Source: Lichina pygmaea (Eukaryota > Ascomycota > Lichinomycetes > Lichinales > Lichinaceae). From it: a DNA stretch of 64,000 nt. Positions 50,133 to 61,597 of the stretch are shown piece by piece. Positions within the stretch are counted from its first letter, which is position 1, and every line of letters begins with the position of its first letter. Position numbers and translations under genes: made by a program. The notes beneath the pieces were generated by a model that had not been told where the DNA came from, made no database searches, and saw nothing but the letters and a program-made list of their open reading frames with translations. The stretch covers positions 3,224,001 to 3,288,000 of the forward strand of contig OY730173.1 of NCBI GenBank assembly GCA_963422465.1, in the 5' to 3' direction.

Positions 50133-53100
50133 GTAAGTGTTAGAGCCCAGAGGTTTTCCTTGCTATACAGCTACACAGTGTTCCCGGCATAGTCTAGCCA
50201 CTAGCTAGTTCTGAAGCGGAGAAGGAATTCAATATAATACAATACTTCGCTTCTTCCTTGTGATCCCCTCCCGTCTCTTCTCTCCTAGACCTTTCCTCTG
50301 GTGGAACGCCTGGGACGTGAAGAAGCCAGTGGATAAACACGAGAAGCCTGTTTGTTGACTACAGAAGTTCTGCAAGGAACAAGACCGCGACTATCGTGGA
50401 GATAAAATCTTTTCTACTAAGTGGTTGGAGGAAATTAATACTCTCGTCGGAGAGTATATATCAAGATAGGGCGACAACACCCTGGTGATCAAGAGAATAT
50501 TAGCCTCTGCCAACATTGACAGGACTACTGCAAACGATGTCGCCAGGTTCAGGACCCTATTGCTAAGTAGGTTCCAGAAGAAGAGGAGAACGGTGATTCA
50601 ACAATCCCGCAAATCCAAGGAGTCCGTCGGTAATTGGTAATTGGTATTCCTACTCCATTCTAGTGCTAGTTATCTAGACTATGCTGGGTCAGCTATGAAA
50701 ATTAAGCAAGGAAAACCCTAGGCCTGCTAAGGTGAAAAACCTCCTTCTGCAGTGCCTGGCCAGCACTATCCTGTCGAGATGCTGTAGAACATGGGGGGTG
50801 GCTGGCTAGCAGCCAGCTTCCAGCTGCTCCTGAGCCCAGGAGAACTGGGGGAGAATGCCTTGTCGGAGGATCCACGCTGTGAGGGCGGCGGCGGGCCGTG
50901 GTCGGGATGTCAAAGCCTGGTAGTCAGTGGTGGCAGCTGCTAGCCACAGTTGAGCTATGCCAAGGCATAGCGCAGAGTCGACATCCCGTGCAGGGTCTCT
51001 GCCACGCTTCCCCGCAGTCCTGAGGCCTTTTGCGCTCCGCCGTGTACGCTCACCCCTAGGTCCTGCTTCGGAGCGCCGGGTTGCCAGCCCGGAGCCCACG
51101 CTCCAACTGTACTTTGCTCCTTGAGCCCGTCATTTGCAGCCTGAGCCTGCACTCTGTACGGACCGGCATGCGCTTCCGTCCTCTCGGGCCATATAGACAG
51201 TCTCGAAGTAGGCCCAGACCCTACTGCCGTCACTGCCATTATATGCCACGCCCCGCAGCTCTCGCTGTTTCGCGTTAGCTCTGTAGATCTCTCGTACAGA
51301 GGCCGACCATGCCTCGCAGGCTCTACGGACCCTGCAGGCCATGCCAGCACCTGCAGGACCGCCTTTCCAGCCCACTAACCAAGTAGGGAGGAGTCTCAAT
51401 CTGCCCGCTGTCGCCTGTGGGGCCCCGGTTGTACGTGGTGACCCACCGGAGAACCTCCGAACAGAGAACCTCCGAACAGAGAATCTCCAGTGCCCCGGCC
51501 CCGGTCCGCAGGCAGTCCGAAGGGAACCCGTGGCAAGGCCTTAGGCAAAACCATCAAGCCAGCACTTTGGCTATCTCACGGCCCTTAGGCACTGGAGCGG
51601 CGGGCTTCCTCAAGGAGTCCGTCAGGAGCAGGATAAGTCTCTTAATTACCATTGCGCAAAAGCAGTGGACTTCCTCGTCCAGGCAGGAGCACAGGATAGG
51701 AGCGCCATCAGACACCCTAGACCTTTCTTCTATAGGGTAGTGGGAAGTGAGGATTTACCACAACGTAGCACCTACTGCTACAGGCCACAACCCTACAAAG
51801 TCGCATGCAAGGTACTGTACGAAGCTGCAAATTATAAGTCAGCAGACTCGGGGGGAGCACCTACAGAGATATGAAAGAGAAACAGATAGCCGGATCTCTC
51901 GTCAGTAGCTCTTGTCTGAACTCCACAGAAAAGAGTTATTGTTCTCCCCAGTGGGGTGATATATCCGACATAAGGCAAAGCCCTTCTGGTCAAAGTGTTT
52001 TGTCTCTCTACAAGACCGGAAAGCAAACTGAAGAAATGATTCACTGACTCAGAAGGTGTCATGTTTCTTGCTGGCAAGATGAAAGAACAAGTTCTTCTAT
52101 CTCAGATAAGATCGCCTTAGGATGTCTCCTAGAACATCCAACCAACTTCTTTATAACAAGCTTTGAGTATATGGGACCTGGGTTTAGCTGTGACACACAG
52201 TTTTAGGGACTGAGCCCCAGCACCTACGATTGGAATTACTTATTGAAGTAGTATCAGGCTTGGACTAGCTAACTTAACTGATCGTCGGTTTGAATCCGAC
52301 CCTACCCTTGTTCCTTTCTGATTGAAAGTCTTCTTCATCTTACGAGACAGCTACTAACATTGTAATTTTAGGTCTGGCGTCGTGGCGTACCGTACGGGGC
52401 AATGTTGGCCTTCTGACGGTGGAACTGGCAGTGGTGCCTGTGATACTAGGCTTGACTGCTCACTTGGGGAAGTGGGTTTTTGGGCGATAAGCCGACTCTG
52501 CTGGGCCCAACCGCCCCCACAACCACCGTCGGAACCATCGCCAGCTCGGAACCTTGTCCTCCTCACTCACCTTTGGGCAGTGATGTCGGCCTCCTCCAAG
52601 AGCCAGTCCTCCGTCGACGCAGTCACCCGCAACCCCCTCGTGTCCAGGGTTGACGCTAACACTACCAATACCGCCAGCGCCACCACAACCTGTGAAATCG
52701 CTGAGCCTGTTACAGTCGGCACGACCTCTGCGGCTCCCTTGCCCAGGAGCCCCTTCATTAATATTGGGCGTGATCTTCACCTAGATCGAACCTAATCAAC
52801 AGTGAAGTCCTTGACTTTCATCGACATTTGGAAAAACTACAAACTATCTATTCCACGGTTGACGAACGCAACAACGTCATTCGAACGTAGACAACAAAAC
52901 TGGTAGGCGTGGCTTCGGGAGCCAATTGTGGTGGTGATTGAGCGAATACAATACCGTAGCTGCTCAAGAAGCTGCTGTTTCAACAGTACCGGTACGATAC
53001 GAGAAATCCCAGAGCCGTGTTACGACAGATCATCCACTAAGATAAAGCTATACCGGTAAGCCCACAACTCAGAACATCAAGTATCTAGAGGAGAACGGAA

Positions 53101-54147
53101 AGAATTGGGAGCTAGAGATCCTCTAGGACGTCGGTGGTGACAGACAGATGCAGCCAGTTGATCACGCCATCGAGAAAGCCAATCCTGATAAGCATAGACA
53201 AGTTGGCGCATCAGAGTGCCGGAGCAGAAGCCAGAGACATCCGACAGCGTACCCCTCAACAGAGGAGGACAGAAGAACGAGCCTCAGCCAGTGACAGCCG
53301 GCGAGGATGGAGATGCCCGTTGACAGCAATAAACGGGTGAAGTGAAGGGAGGCCCCCGCGGAGTTCAACCCAACAAATTCATACGTCAGCAGTACGCTAC
53401 AGAGTGAACAAATCTTTCGAGAATAATCGAGCCTGAGTTCCCACTGGGTCATCATGAATAAAACCTGCGGAAACCACCTCTTGCTGTACAGCCAGTACAA
53501 CAGTGCTTCACTAAAAGTAGAGACTAGTAACATGACAGTGCTCCATCTACACGTCCATCACATGAGAGGAAAGGGGGAAGACACGATGATACCTGTTTCT
53601 TTTTGTTTCTTTTTGTTCTTCTCCGTAGCAAGCCAGAGGGGAAGTGGTAGTGAAAACAAGCCACGACAGAAGAAAGCTAGCCATCCAGCACCATCCAACA
53701 AGCACACAGCTGAAACTGGGGATTATTTTCCAAAGGTAACTTGTATATGTACGTCGAACGATTACCGTACTTTGCCGCACTAGAGGGAGGAGCTACGCAG
53801 TAGAGTGACTACTTATACATACGAGTACAACGTACTGCAGTGCTGCATACGCATCCAACGGTTATTGGAGACTTGAAGGCAAAAGAGGTGGGGAATGAAG
53901 GGGAGTTTATAGCGAGACTTGGCGTGTTCAGGATGAGCATATCAGGGCTGAGTACTGTATATCAAGGCTACGTAACGTAGCTGAGAGATCCGGGACTGAA
54001 GGTATGTGGAGGAGAGCCAGGATTTGGGGCAATCTTCTGCGTATTTGTAGTGTAGCTAGATGAGAGGAACTTAGAGTAGCGTTCTGATGGATGAGCACCA
54101 CTTGAAATTAGCTGGCTTGGATAAGATTCTGATGGATGACATTCGCT

Positions 54148-55408
54148 TCAAAGATTGAACAGCAGGATACGCCGGGCTACCAGCGAGACTGTGCATAGCA
54201 CCAGAGCCAGGAAGAGACAGACGAGCAGCGAGGAGAGAAGTGTACGTGGGTTGCGCGGGCGGCTGGGCGTGAGATCCGACCATGCACTCTCTTTAGAGGG
54301 CCAAGACGCCATACCAGGGTCTGACAGACCGAGATTTGGTTCCTTGCGCTCGTCGGCTGCCGCTGCTGCAGGCGGGGTGAAAGGATACCGACGTCGGTGC
54401 TCGGCCAGGAAAGCCTCGTAGCCGCCTGGAGGGCCCTGCTGCGAATGAAGTTCTTCGGTGATCGCGAGGCAGTGGCGAAAGATATGAATCGCCTCGACGA
54501 CGATCTGCTGGCGTTCGAGAGGCGTCAACCAGGCTTCGACCTCCGCGAGACGAGCCCGGAAGTCGCGTTTGATGTCTTCGCCGTCCTCGTCGCCTGGGAA
54601 GAAGAGGAATGAAAAACCGGCAAACCGGACAGGCGGGGTGCATGGTTTCCCGACGATGCTCTTTTTAGGACACCAAAAGTCGTCCCCTGCCTCCATGAGC
54701 CGTGACCGGATCCATCGCCCGCCCGAGAAGAGCGCCATGTAGAAGACCCAGGCGTAAGCTACCAGCACCTGAGGTCTTTTCGCGACCGATGCTTGGATGT
54801 GGGAGATGAACGCTTGTAGCCGAGGCGCAAGCTGCTTTTCTTTCTCGACATCGGTGTCGGTCGTCGTCTCGCCTGCATTGGCCGCTTTCAATGTTGAGAG
54901 CCACGCAAGGTCGAGGTCGAATGGACCAGTCCGCGTGAGTTCATCTATGTAGAGCCGGCTCAAGACGTCCCGAATCCGGGGATCGAGCGGTTCTTGACCC
55001 ACAGCATACTCTGACCCTGGCGGGTGTTCGAACAAGCTATCGACGCCGTTGTCCGTCACGTGATTACAGCTCTCCTGCAGGAGGTCATGCCAACGACCCT
55101 CGAACGTCCGAAAGACCTCTGCAAATGCCTGAATGCCGGAGTGGTACACGTCATTGGAGGTGGTGCATGGAGGGAGAGCGAGGGGCAGCAACTGAATAAT
55201 TATCCGGTTCAGATGAGCATGCAGCTCCCTGAAAACCAAAGATTAGTAGGTGTCGGAGACCATGGAGCAGATGTTGATGGAGGACTAGCTCATACCTCGT
55301 TACACCGTTTATTTCCTCTGGCAGGCTTGGAGTCTCTGCGCTATCTGGACGCGAAGGCGATGATGGGGTCATGGCCGGAGAGCTGTCCGCTACCTTTGCG
55401 GTGTCCAT
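54148..55408 (-). CDS. Haem-oxygenase-like protein with C-terminal membrane anchor
   Basis: Exons read as complement(54148..55228, 55296..55408), 397 residues; the 67-nt intron (GTATGA..CTAAT..CAG) joins EEINGVTR to ELHAHLNRIIIQLLPLALPP. That helix carries the candidate proximal haem ligand (His41 or His43). The distal-helix region reads VAYAWVFYMALFSGGRWIRS near 194-213, where canonical haem oxygenases have a GDLSGG-type motif; the SGG is kept but the Gly-Asp is not. A hydrophobic tail at about 366-390 (LLSSLLVCLFLALVLCTVSL) would anchor it in the ER membrane, as in yeast Hmx1. Canonical members cleave haem to biliverdin, CO and iron; this divergent fungal group is not certain to retain that activity. 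The gene borders the repeat-rich block. Confidence 0.8.
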
Positions 55409-56550
55409 GGCTGTCGGAGCAAGAGTAGTATTTTATAGCTCCACTTTTCGATTAATTATATCTGAGCCTTTGAGACGGCTTTGACGTGAAGAGCAGGAGC
55501 AGCAACAGGTCTACTTCGGCTTTCATCGCCGGATGCGTGACTCTTGAGAAGCCAAAAAGGCGTGTGATGCCTACCGGATGGTAAGGCGGGGGTGATGATC
55601 ACTCTGATGACTAAGCCAACTCCCCTCCAATGATCAAGACGCCTCTGACTGCCAGCTGTTCTGTTGTGTGACGAGATGCAACTCTGCGTAGATATGATGG
55701 GGCACGGATGTGATCCCGTGGACTCTGTAGCTTTTTCGGGCCTTACTTCTCCTTTTTTAACTACTCAAGCAAGATATGGAAGTCAAAGACCAGGCACATG
55801 CGAAACCGTGACGGGCGAGCATGAGGTTTCCACGTGAAGCTGCGGCTATCAACCTTGTTGCCTGACAGAGGATGACAGCTACGTACCGTACCTAGGGCAA
55901 GGGGACGTGATGCTACGCGATCCCTATTTGCGGGGCAATCCATAGGGACCTTGAAACCAAGCCAGTGGTAGACCTGGGCCTACAAGCCACAGCCTAGGGG
56001 TTGCTTACTAACGCTCGGAGAAACGTTTATTCTAATTTGAGCTCGCTGTACTTCCGTACTCCGTACGGAGTGAGGGGTTCTTCGCCTCCTTGCTTCGATC
56101 GTCGCGGGATTCTCAATTTGCGAAAGGAGTAGGATACTAAAACAAAGCTCTTGAATCGTCGAGTCTGTTGATTGAGTTGTCCGATGTCTCTACGTAGTGT
56201 GCCCCGTCGGAGTTGAGTCCAGCAGTAGTAGTATTGACAGCGTAAATCCATGCCTATTGTGTTTGACATTGATCCTGCTGCTGCCGCATAGCGCTGCCGA
56301 TGCCGTCGATCCCGCATGGAGCCGCCCAGTGCCGTCTCTGCTGTCTCCCGTCGATCCTGCATGGATCCGCATCGTGCCTTCTAGAGCCTTCTGCCAGCTC
56401 TAAGGCAAACATCAGCTTCGTGTCTACATTTAGATGATTACCGTACTGTATGTAACAGCGCCTACCTTCCTGCCTACTAACTAGTAGTCTTAGTTATTCA
56501 CGAAAAGCAGCCTAACTGGCCCGTCATACGTTACGTACGATTACCCAGCA
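55409..56550. other. Intergenic region upstream of haem-oxygenase-like gene and oxidoreductase relic
   Basis: About 1.1 kb without supported coding sequence. Contains a perfect 14-bp palindrome ACTCCGTACGGAGT at 56058-56071 and GATCC/GATCC-flanked Ser-like triplet runs at 56265-56370. Nothing else recognised. Confidence 0.55.
56058..56071. repeat. 14-bp perfect palindrome ACTCCGTACGGAGT
   Basis: Self-complementary 14-mer containing the TACTCCGTA motif that recurs in noncoding DNA of the window. Confidence 0.85.
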
Positions 56551-57927
56551 ATGTCGTTAGGTGTCACGCTGATTGGAAGTGGTAAGCCATGCGATTGGTT
56601 CTCGTGTGCCAGTCTTTGTGCTGAATCGAAGTGCATACGCATCTTTGCCGGAAAGGAGCATCTTGTAGCCTTGCACCCGCATACCCCACGCAGCCGAATG
56701 ACTGAATGTGAACGTTAGCCCGCTGTCCAAAATGCACCTCAACTTGTGCTCCGGGCCATTTACTCGCACTCCCTCGACACCGCTCGACGGGGAGCAACTG
56801 CTTATCAAATGTGGACTTGTATTCCGACGACTCAGTCAACTCGTTCGACGACTTGCTGGCTCGCGCTGATATCCAATGTGTGATTGTGGCGTACGGCACT
56901 TGGCGGCACACGGCCTTTGCACACCACATGGCCTGACAAGACTATTCGCACAGCCTACCCATCAATGTTCAACCGCAATACATCAGATCCGCTCTACAAC
57001 ATGGCAAACTTGTACTCTCCGAGAAGCCAATTGCTTCCGATCTCGCCCAGGCACAGATGCTTTGAGACTGGTATCGGGGTACAAACATCAATAGAGATGG
57101 TCAAGTGCACACCACTTGGAGCGTTGCTGAGAATTACAGATTCCAAGCAAGCCTGATGTATGCATCCGAGGCTATCAAGACACTGGGCAGACTATTGGGA
57201 TTCCGCGTTACCAAGTATACCCATGTCAAACACGGCCAGTCGTACTTTGGTCTGCATTGTCCCGCCAAGCCATCGACGTTTCTCGTGCAGAAACCTCCGG
57301 CTAATCGAGATGGGGGTACAGAGACATACTGGCGCAAGATACCAGGATACCAGGGTGGATTTCTCCTCGACGGCGGTGTCCATTTCACTGCTGCCCTTAG
57401 GCTTGTTCTAGGCGAAGAGGATCCAGTGGTCGGGGTTTCGGCGCAGACCACCCAACTCCAGGAGTATTTGCCACCTGTTGACACCGCCGACGCCGTCATG
57501 AAGACCAAATCAGGGGTGATCGGAACGCTCAGCATGTCTTTCGGCACCAATTTCTCGGGATCAGACGTATCAATGGCATGCGAGAAAGGTAGCGTGAACT
57601 TCTCGAATCAGAAATTCACCGTACGATACACCCATGTTCGATCAGAATATGTTACGGAGGAGACCAAAGACTTCGCCGACGAAGGATCCGGCGTCAAGGA
57701 AGAGGTTGAAGCTTGGGCGAATGCCATCCTCCAGCGGACCCCTGACCCTTGACAGACCCCTGAACAAGCCCCGAAAGATCTGGAGATTGTACGTGATACT
57801 GGTTGGTCCTGTTCCTATCTCGAGTTCACTTTAGCTGACTTCAAGCCCCACGCTGCTTCAAATCCAGCTCGAAAAGATGCTCCTCAGCGGTGCAGCCGAT
57901 GGACAACCCCAGATCATCTCGGAATAG
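56551..57927 (+). pseudogene. Decayed Gfo/Idh/MocA-family NAD(P)-dependent oxidoreductase (YMR315W-like)
   Basis: Pieces in order match one oxidoreductase: MSLGVTLIGSG (Rossmann start, 56551), IFAGKEHL, PAVQNAPQLVLRAIYSHSL, VDLYSDDSVNSFDDLLARAD, IQCVIVA-LPINVQPQYIRS, KLVLSEKPIASDLAQAQ (the EKP motif), TTWSVAENYRF, RKIPGYQGGFLLDGGVHF and, after a last intron (57789-57867), LEKMLLSGAADGQPQIISE. Several introns are intact (donors GTAGCC, GTACGG, GTACGT). But two junctions, near 56561-56645 and 56785-56810, do not stay in frame, and TGA interrupts at 57063-57065 and 57750-57752 within conserved sequence. Both TGAs are consistent with CGA-to-TGA change. I therefore call it a recently decayed gene; sequencing errors could explain frameshifts but less easily both stops. 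Confidence 0.7.
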
Positions 57928-59279
57928 TTCTGGATCTGTCCTCTAATATTGCAACTGCCGCTTTCTCTCGTGTCCTTGCTAGTTCCCTTACGCCACCACT
58001 TGATCTCTCAAAAACGTGATTCTCACTTTCACGGGGGAGGAAAGTTGAGTCGGGGAAAACAATAATTCAGCATTCCCTACAAGGACTGCAAGCCAAATGT
58101 GGAATGACAAAGGACTTAGACTATCATGCTCACTCTTGATCCTGAGATCCGAGCTTCTACAGTACGGTAGCGAAGTGCAGCATACCGGTAGTCTTCCCAT
58201 CCTTGCTCCAGATCCTCCTGTAAAGAGATCTTCCGCCCTTATCCGTCGCTCCAATTGTTTGTCTGCTGACAGATATACCGTACTTGGAACAGAACCCCGT
58301 GCTCAACAAATCCATGAGCTTTGCAGGGTCTGATGTACTGCACCGGTCGAGTACGGTACTGAATGTGCTGGGGCATGGTAGGCTTGACGGGCTACCTATC
58401 GTAGTGATAGAGGTACCTACGGCAGTAGTTGTACGCCAGAGTACGGTACCTTAGGGGTACGGTAGCTCTGGAGGTGCGGCAACTTAGCCGTAGCTTGATG
58501 TGCCCAACGGCTTCATGGCTTGCTCTATACGTACCGTACGGTACAGTACAACCGCCACCGCCACACAGTACCCACCTCCACATAGTTTGCCCTGCTGCTA
58601 CCGACTGTCCTGCTACCTTCACCATCACTGCCGCCATCGCTATCATATAGCTGATACCCTCAGCATCACCTGCTGTACCAAAGTCACAGTGGTCACTCAC
58701 TGTAGTGCCATCGTCGAACGTAGAACTACCAATACCACGACGGCCTTTGACAGAAGAACAGATCACACATCAACAGTTGGGCCCATCAATAGGACGTACG
58801 TTTAGATTACCGGTCTATATTTCGAGCTGATTCTGAATCTAATCGTTCCATAAGATCGCACAAGATGACCGGTCGGTTCTTGCAGTACCGGTACAATATC
58901 CAAAAGCCCATCTACAAGGCGTCACGATGACGCTCGACTGAGTCGCCCAAACACTCGACCAAGCCAGATCGAGGCAATCCGCTTATCAGAGCACGGACGT
59001 ATATAAGCTTGAGAGGACGGATGGTACATCTCATCGACCACATGCCCTCCCATGCCAGCTCCCTGGAAAATGGATCTGGTCCGATACGTTCGAGAAAACA
59101 TTGGTGTCCCACTGAACGTCTTTCAGTCTTTCTCAAAACCACGTTGGCTTCCGACAGACAATACTTAAAACATCTGATTCCATCCAGGGAATACAGGAAT
59201 CAAGATGGCACCTTGCTCAAGATAAGCCAAGCACCAAAGACTAGGCGCCAGTGAAGAAGTCTGAACACCGCGTCGATAC

Positions 59280-59510
59280 CATTTTACCTGTACGATAGCC
59301 TCATCTACTTCGACGATACGACTGCGAAAGTTAACAAGCTCTGCGTTTCAGCAGGTCTCATAAGCGATATCTTCAAGGAGGTACACGGCGAGGAAAACAT
59401 CACAGCTACTCCACAATGTATGAGAAGGTTGCTGGATCGACGTCTAGAGCAACACATATCATATCTCGCCCGGCAGGCGGACCCATCATGCTGGCCTACG
59501 CAGGAAAAGA
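59280..59510 (+). mobile_element. Fossil fragment resembling a Ty3/gypsy integrase zinc-binding region
   Basis: A short translated stretch (YDSLIYFDDTTAKVNKLC.. followed by SAGLISDIFKEVHGE) resembles the part of gypsy-type polyproteins just before the integrase core. It is an isolated, broken remnant with no recognisable ends; age appears old. Weak, based on reading alone. Confidence 0.35.
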
Positions 59511-59872
59511 TTTAATCTGACCTTTTCAAGATGACACTTGTATCCTGCGAGATGTTATGCGATATCTCTGGCACGTCTAACGCAATAAGACAAGACTGGC
59601 CAAACACTAAGATCGAGTAAGATCTGTGAAGTGCTTTGGGCTATTGGATGGAAGCCAGGGCTTGAGGTTTGTATTTTTCAGACAAACAATAAGACAGTGG
59701 CAGTGCCTCCGATTAATCTTCTTGTTCAGCCAATGGTAGAATCGATGAAAACCAACGATATCGTACCCCAAGAGAAAGCAATCGGTATGTGACCATCCTA
59801 AATGTTACTCTTGAAGCTAAGCTAAGTCTACAAAAAGGGGCCTTGTGTCTCAAAGTCCGGCTCTTGCGGGGT

Positions 59873-59940
59873 GGCAGGACGCCTAGGTAAGGCCTAGGCG
59901 TCCTACCAGCTGGTAGCAACACTCCGTAGGCGTCTTGCCA
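59873..59940. repeat. Nested inverted repeat, 68 bp
   Basis: Inner perfect 12-bp arms AGGACGCCTAGG / CCTAGGCGTCCT (59876-59887, 59893-59904) form a tight hairpin. The left arm extended outward, TGGCAGGACGCCTA (59873-59886), also pairs at 13 of 14 positions with TAGGCGTCTTGCCA (59927-59940). One left arm can thus pair with either of two right arms. Confidence 0.8.
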
Positions 59941-61597
59941 ATCAAGAATGCTCCGGGAGACGCCTCGGCGGGAGCCCTTTCACCACTATCGAGCGATCGC
60001 TCGACAAAGACTCACCGAGTGAGGCGCTGGTATCGACCTCAATCAACACCCTCGCACTAAGGCTCATCGATACGCTTCCTCCAGCCCAAGCCAATGATGG
60101 ACTCGAGTCGGCGAGACACCGACGTCTTAAAAACAACGGGCGACTATGACAGTCGCTAGAACGCGATCCGGAGCTTGGAGTTCATAGCACAGAGGCCATA
60201 TCAGCTTGACCGGTCGTGGCGGCTGAGGACTACCCCAGGGCAGAAGCTTTGATCGAGGAAGAGCGCCAAAAACGGTGGGGCTATATAGCCAGCTCTCTTC
60301 TCTCCGGGGAACGAACAAGTTCTTGTCGCAGTCCATTTCGCGAGATCTGAGGCGCTGATCCGGCAGGCGCTAGTAGGAGTCGGAACTTCATCAGCACAAG
60401 AAGAACGAGCTGATGGACATTGAGCAATAGGAAAGGAAGCCTACCGCGGAGGAGCGTCTTCAAAGACCTCTCCATCTCAAGCGATTCTTCTTCCTCTACT
60501 CTTTCCTCCGAAAGTCGTCGCGGTAGGCCGAGCTTTTGACGTGGGCCAGTTAGACTCCAATCCAATGTCTTGACCTCGTCACTTCTACTCATTTCCTATA
60601 ATCTCTGTTGCGTCGCCTCCTCTCTCTCCTTCCCTATAGCCCTCTCTCTATCTGCCAAATGGCTGCATATGGACAAGGCTCCCCTCCCCGCAACACCATC
60701 AATCTATATTCAATCGCAAAAAGTCCACCATTTGACAGCTATGTTTAGCAATGCTAAAGTGCACCCCAATTTGACAGCTACTTTCAGCAACGCTAAACTG
60801 CCCTCCTTACCCCTGAATGCAGATACACCCAACTCCGTCGAGGAACAACGTACTTCCGTGCTCCCTTACTACCCTACTACCATCCTACCCCACAGTCCAC
60901 ATGTCCTTCTCGTGCGGGCGTACACGATCATGCTACGCTACCACGTAGCAGCGGACAAGACAACAAGCGCATGACTGCAGCATGCACTGGTCACGTGGAG
61001 AAGCTGACCTCCAGCCACGATAGGAACGAGAGGTCTTGATAAGAAGACAAGGGAGGGGACAGGAAGTCGGGCCTACATAGATAGCTGAATTTCTCGTGAG
61101 AAGTGCAGCAGGCGCCTTGTGCTTGAACATTTTTATCATGGAGTTTGTCAAGAGCGATGACAGCTGTGTAATTTAGCTGTAAACGGACCGATATGTGGAT
61201 GGCACAGTTGAGAAAGGAGGTGTAGGGGAGGGGAGGGGGGCGCGTAAATGATGGTTTTGTCGGCAAGAGTCGAGACCTTGTTTACAAAGTCGTTGAGCAG
61301 GATGATCGGGCCTAATGTCGTTTCGACGTCGTGGAAAATGGCATGACGGTATCGGTCTTTTCCTTGGTGTGGCCTCGCGGTATATTGTATGGTAGAGCGC
61401 GGTATCGCATAAAGGGGGCTGGCCTGGTCGCGGACGAAGCACCTGGACATCTGATCACTGTGGCAGAGTACCGCGTGAACACAGAGCTTGATAGAATTGC
61501 ACTCCTGTCATCTTCTCCGTTTCCCGAGATTTGGTGAAACCGGCAAGGAAAAAAAGAGCCCTCCTGTCGCAACTCGGTATCCCGCCCTCCCTCAGAC

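Larger units (their letters stand above)
45493..54147. other. 8.6-kb gene-free, repeat-bearing region
   Basis: No open frame here carries a recognisable host domain. The stretch from about 46.6 to 50.5 kb is visibly AT-rich against the GC-rich genes on both sides and holds a three-copy diverged repeat; a GC-rich patch follows at about 50.8-51.6 kb. Peptide traces in several frames look like old mobile-element coding sequence but cannot be assigned. GTAC palindromes are dense at 45960-46110. The whole behaves like a compartment of decayed repeats, as expected where repeat-induced point mutation has acted. Confidence 0.65.
57928..61597. other. 3.7-kb gene-poor region with element relics
   Basis: No supported host gene. 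GTAC/GGTACC palindromes are dense at 58340-58560. A Ty3/gypsy-like integrase trace lies near 59280-59510 and a nested inverted repeat at 59873-59940. A minus-strand open frame of 103 codons at 60281-60592 shows no domain. Confidence 0.5.

Noticed and set aside
50955-51399. Overlapping minus-strand open frames in the GC-rich patch
   Set aside because: Two frames are open at once and neither shows a domain; composition explains them.
52284-52300. T-arm-like sequence GTCGG-TTTGAAT-CCGAC
   Set aside because: A box B match without a convincing box A, acceptor stem or anticodon arm at tRNA distance.
52382-52795. 137-codon open frame with a Ser/Thr-rich C-terminus
   Set aside because: No domain readable; could be part of an old element but not supportable as a gene.
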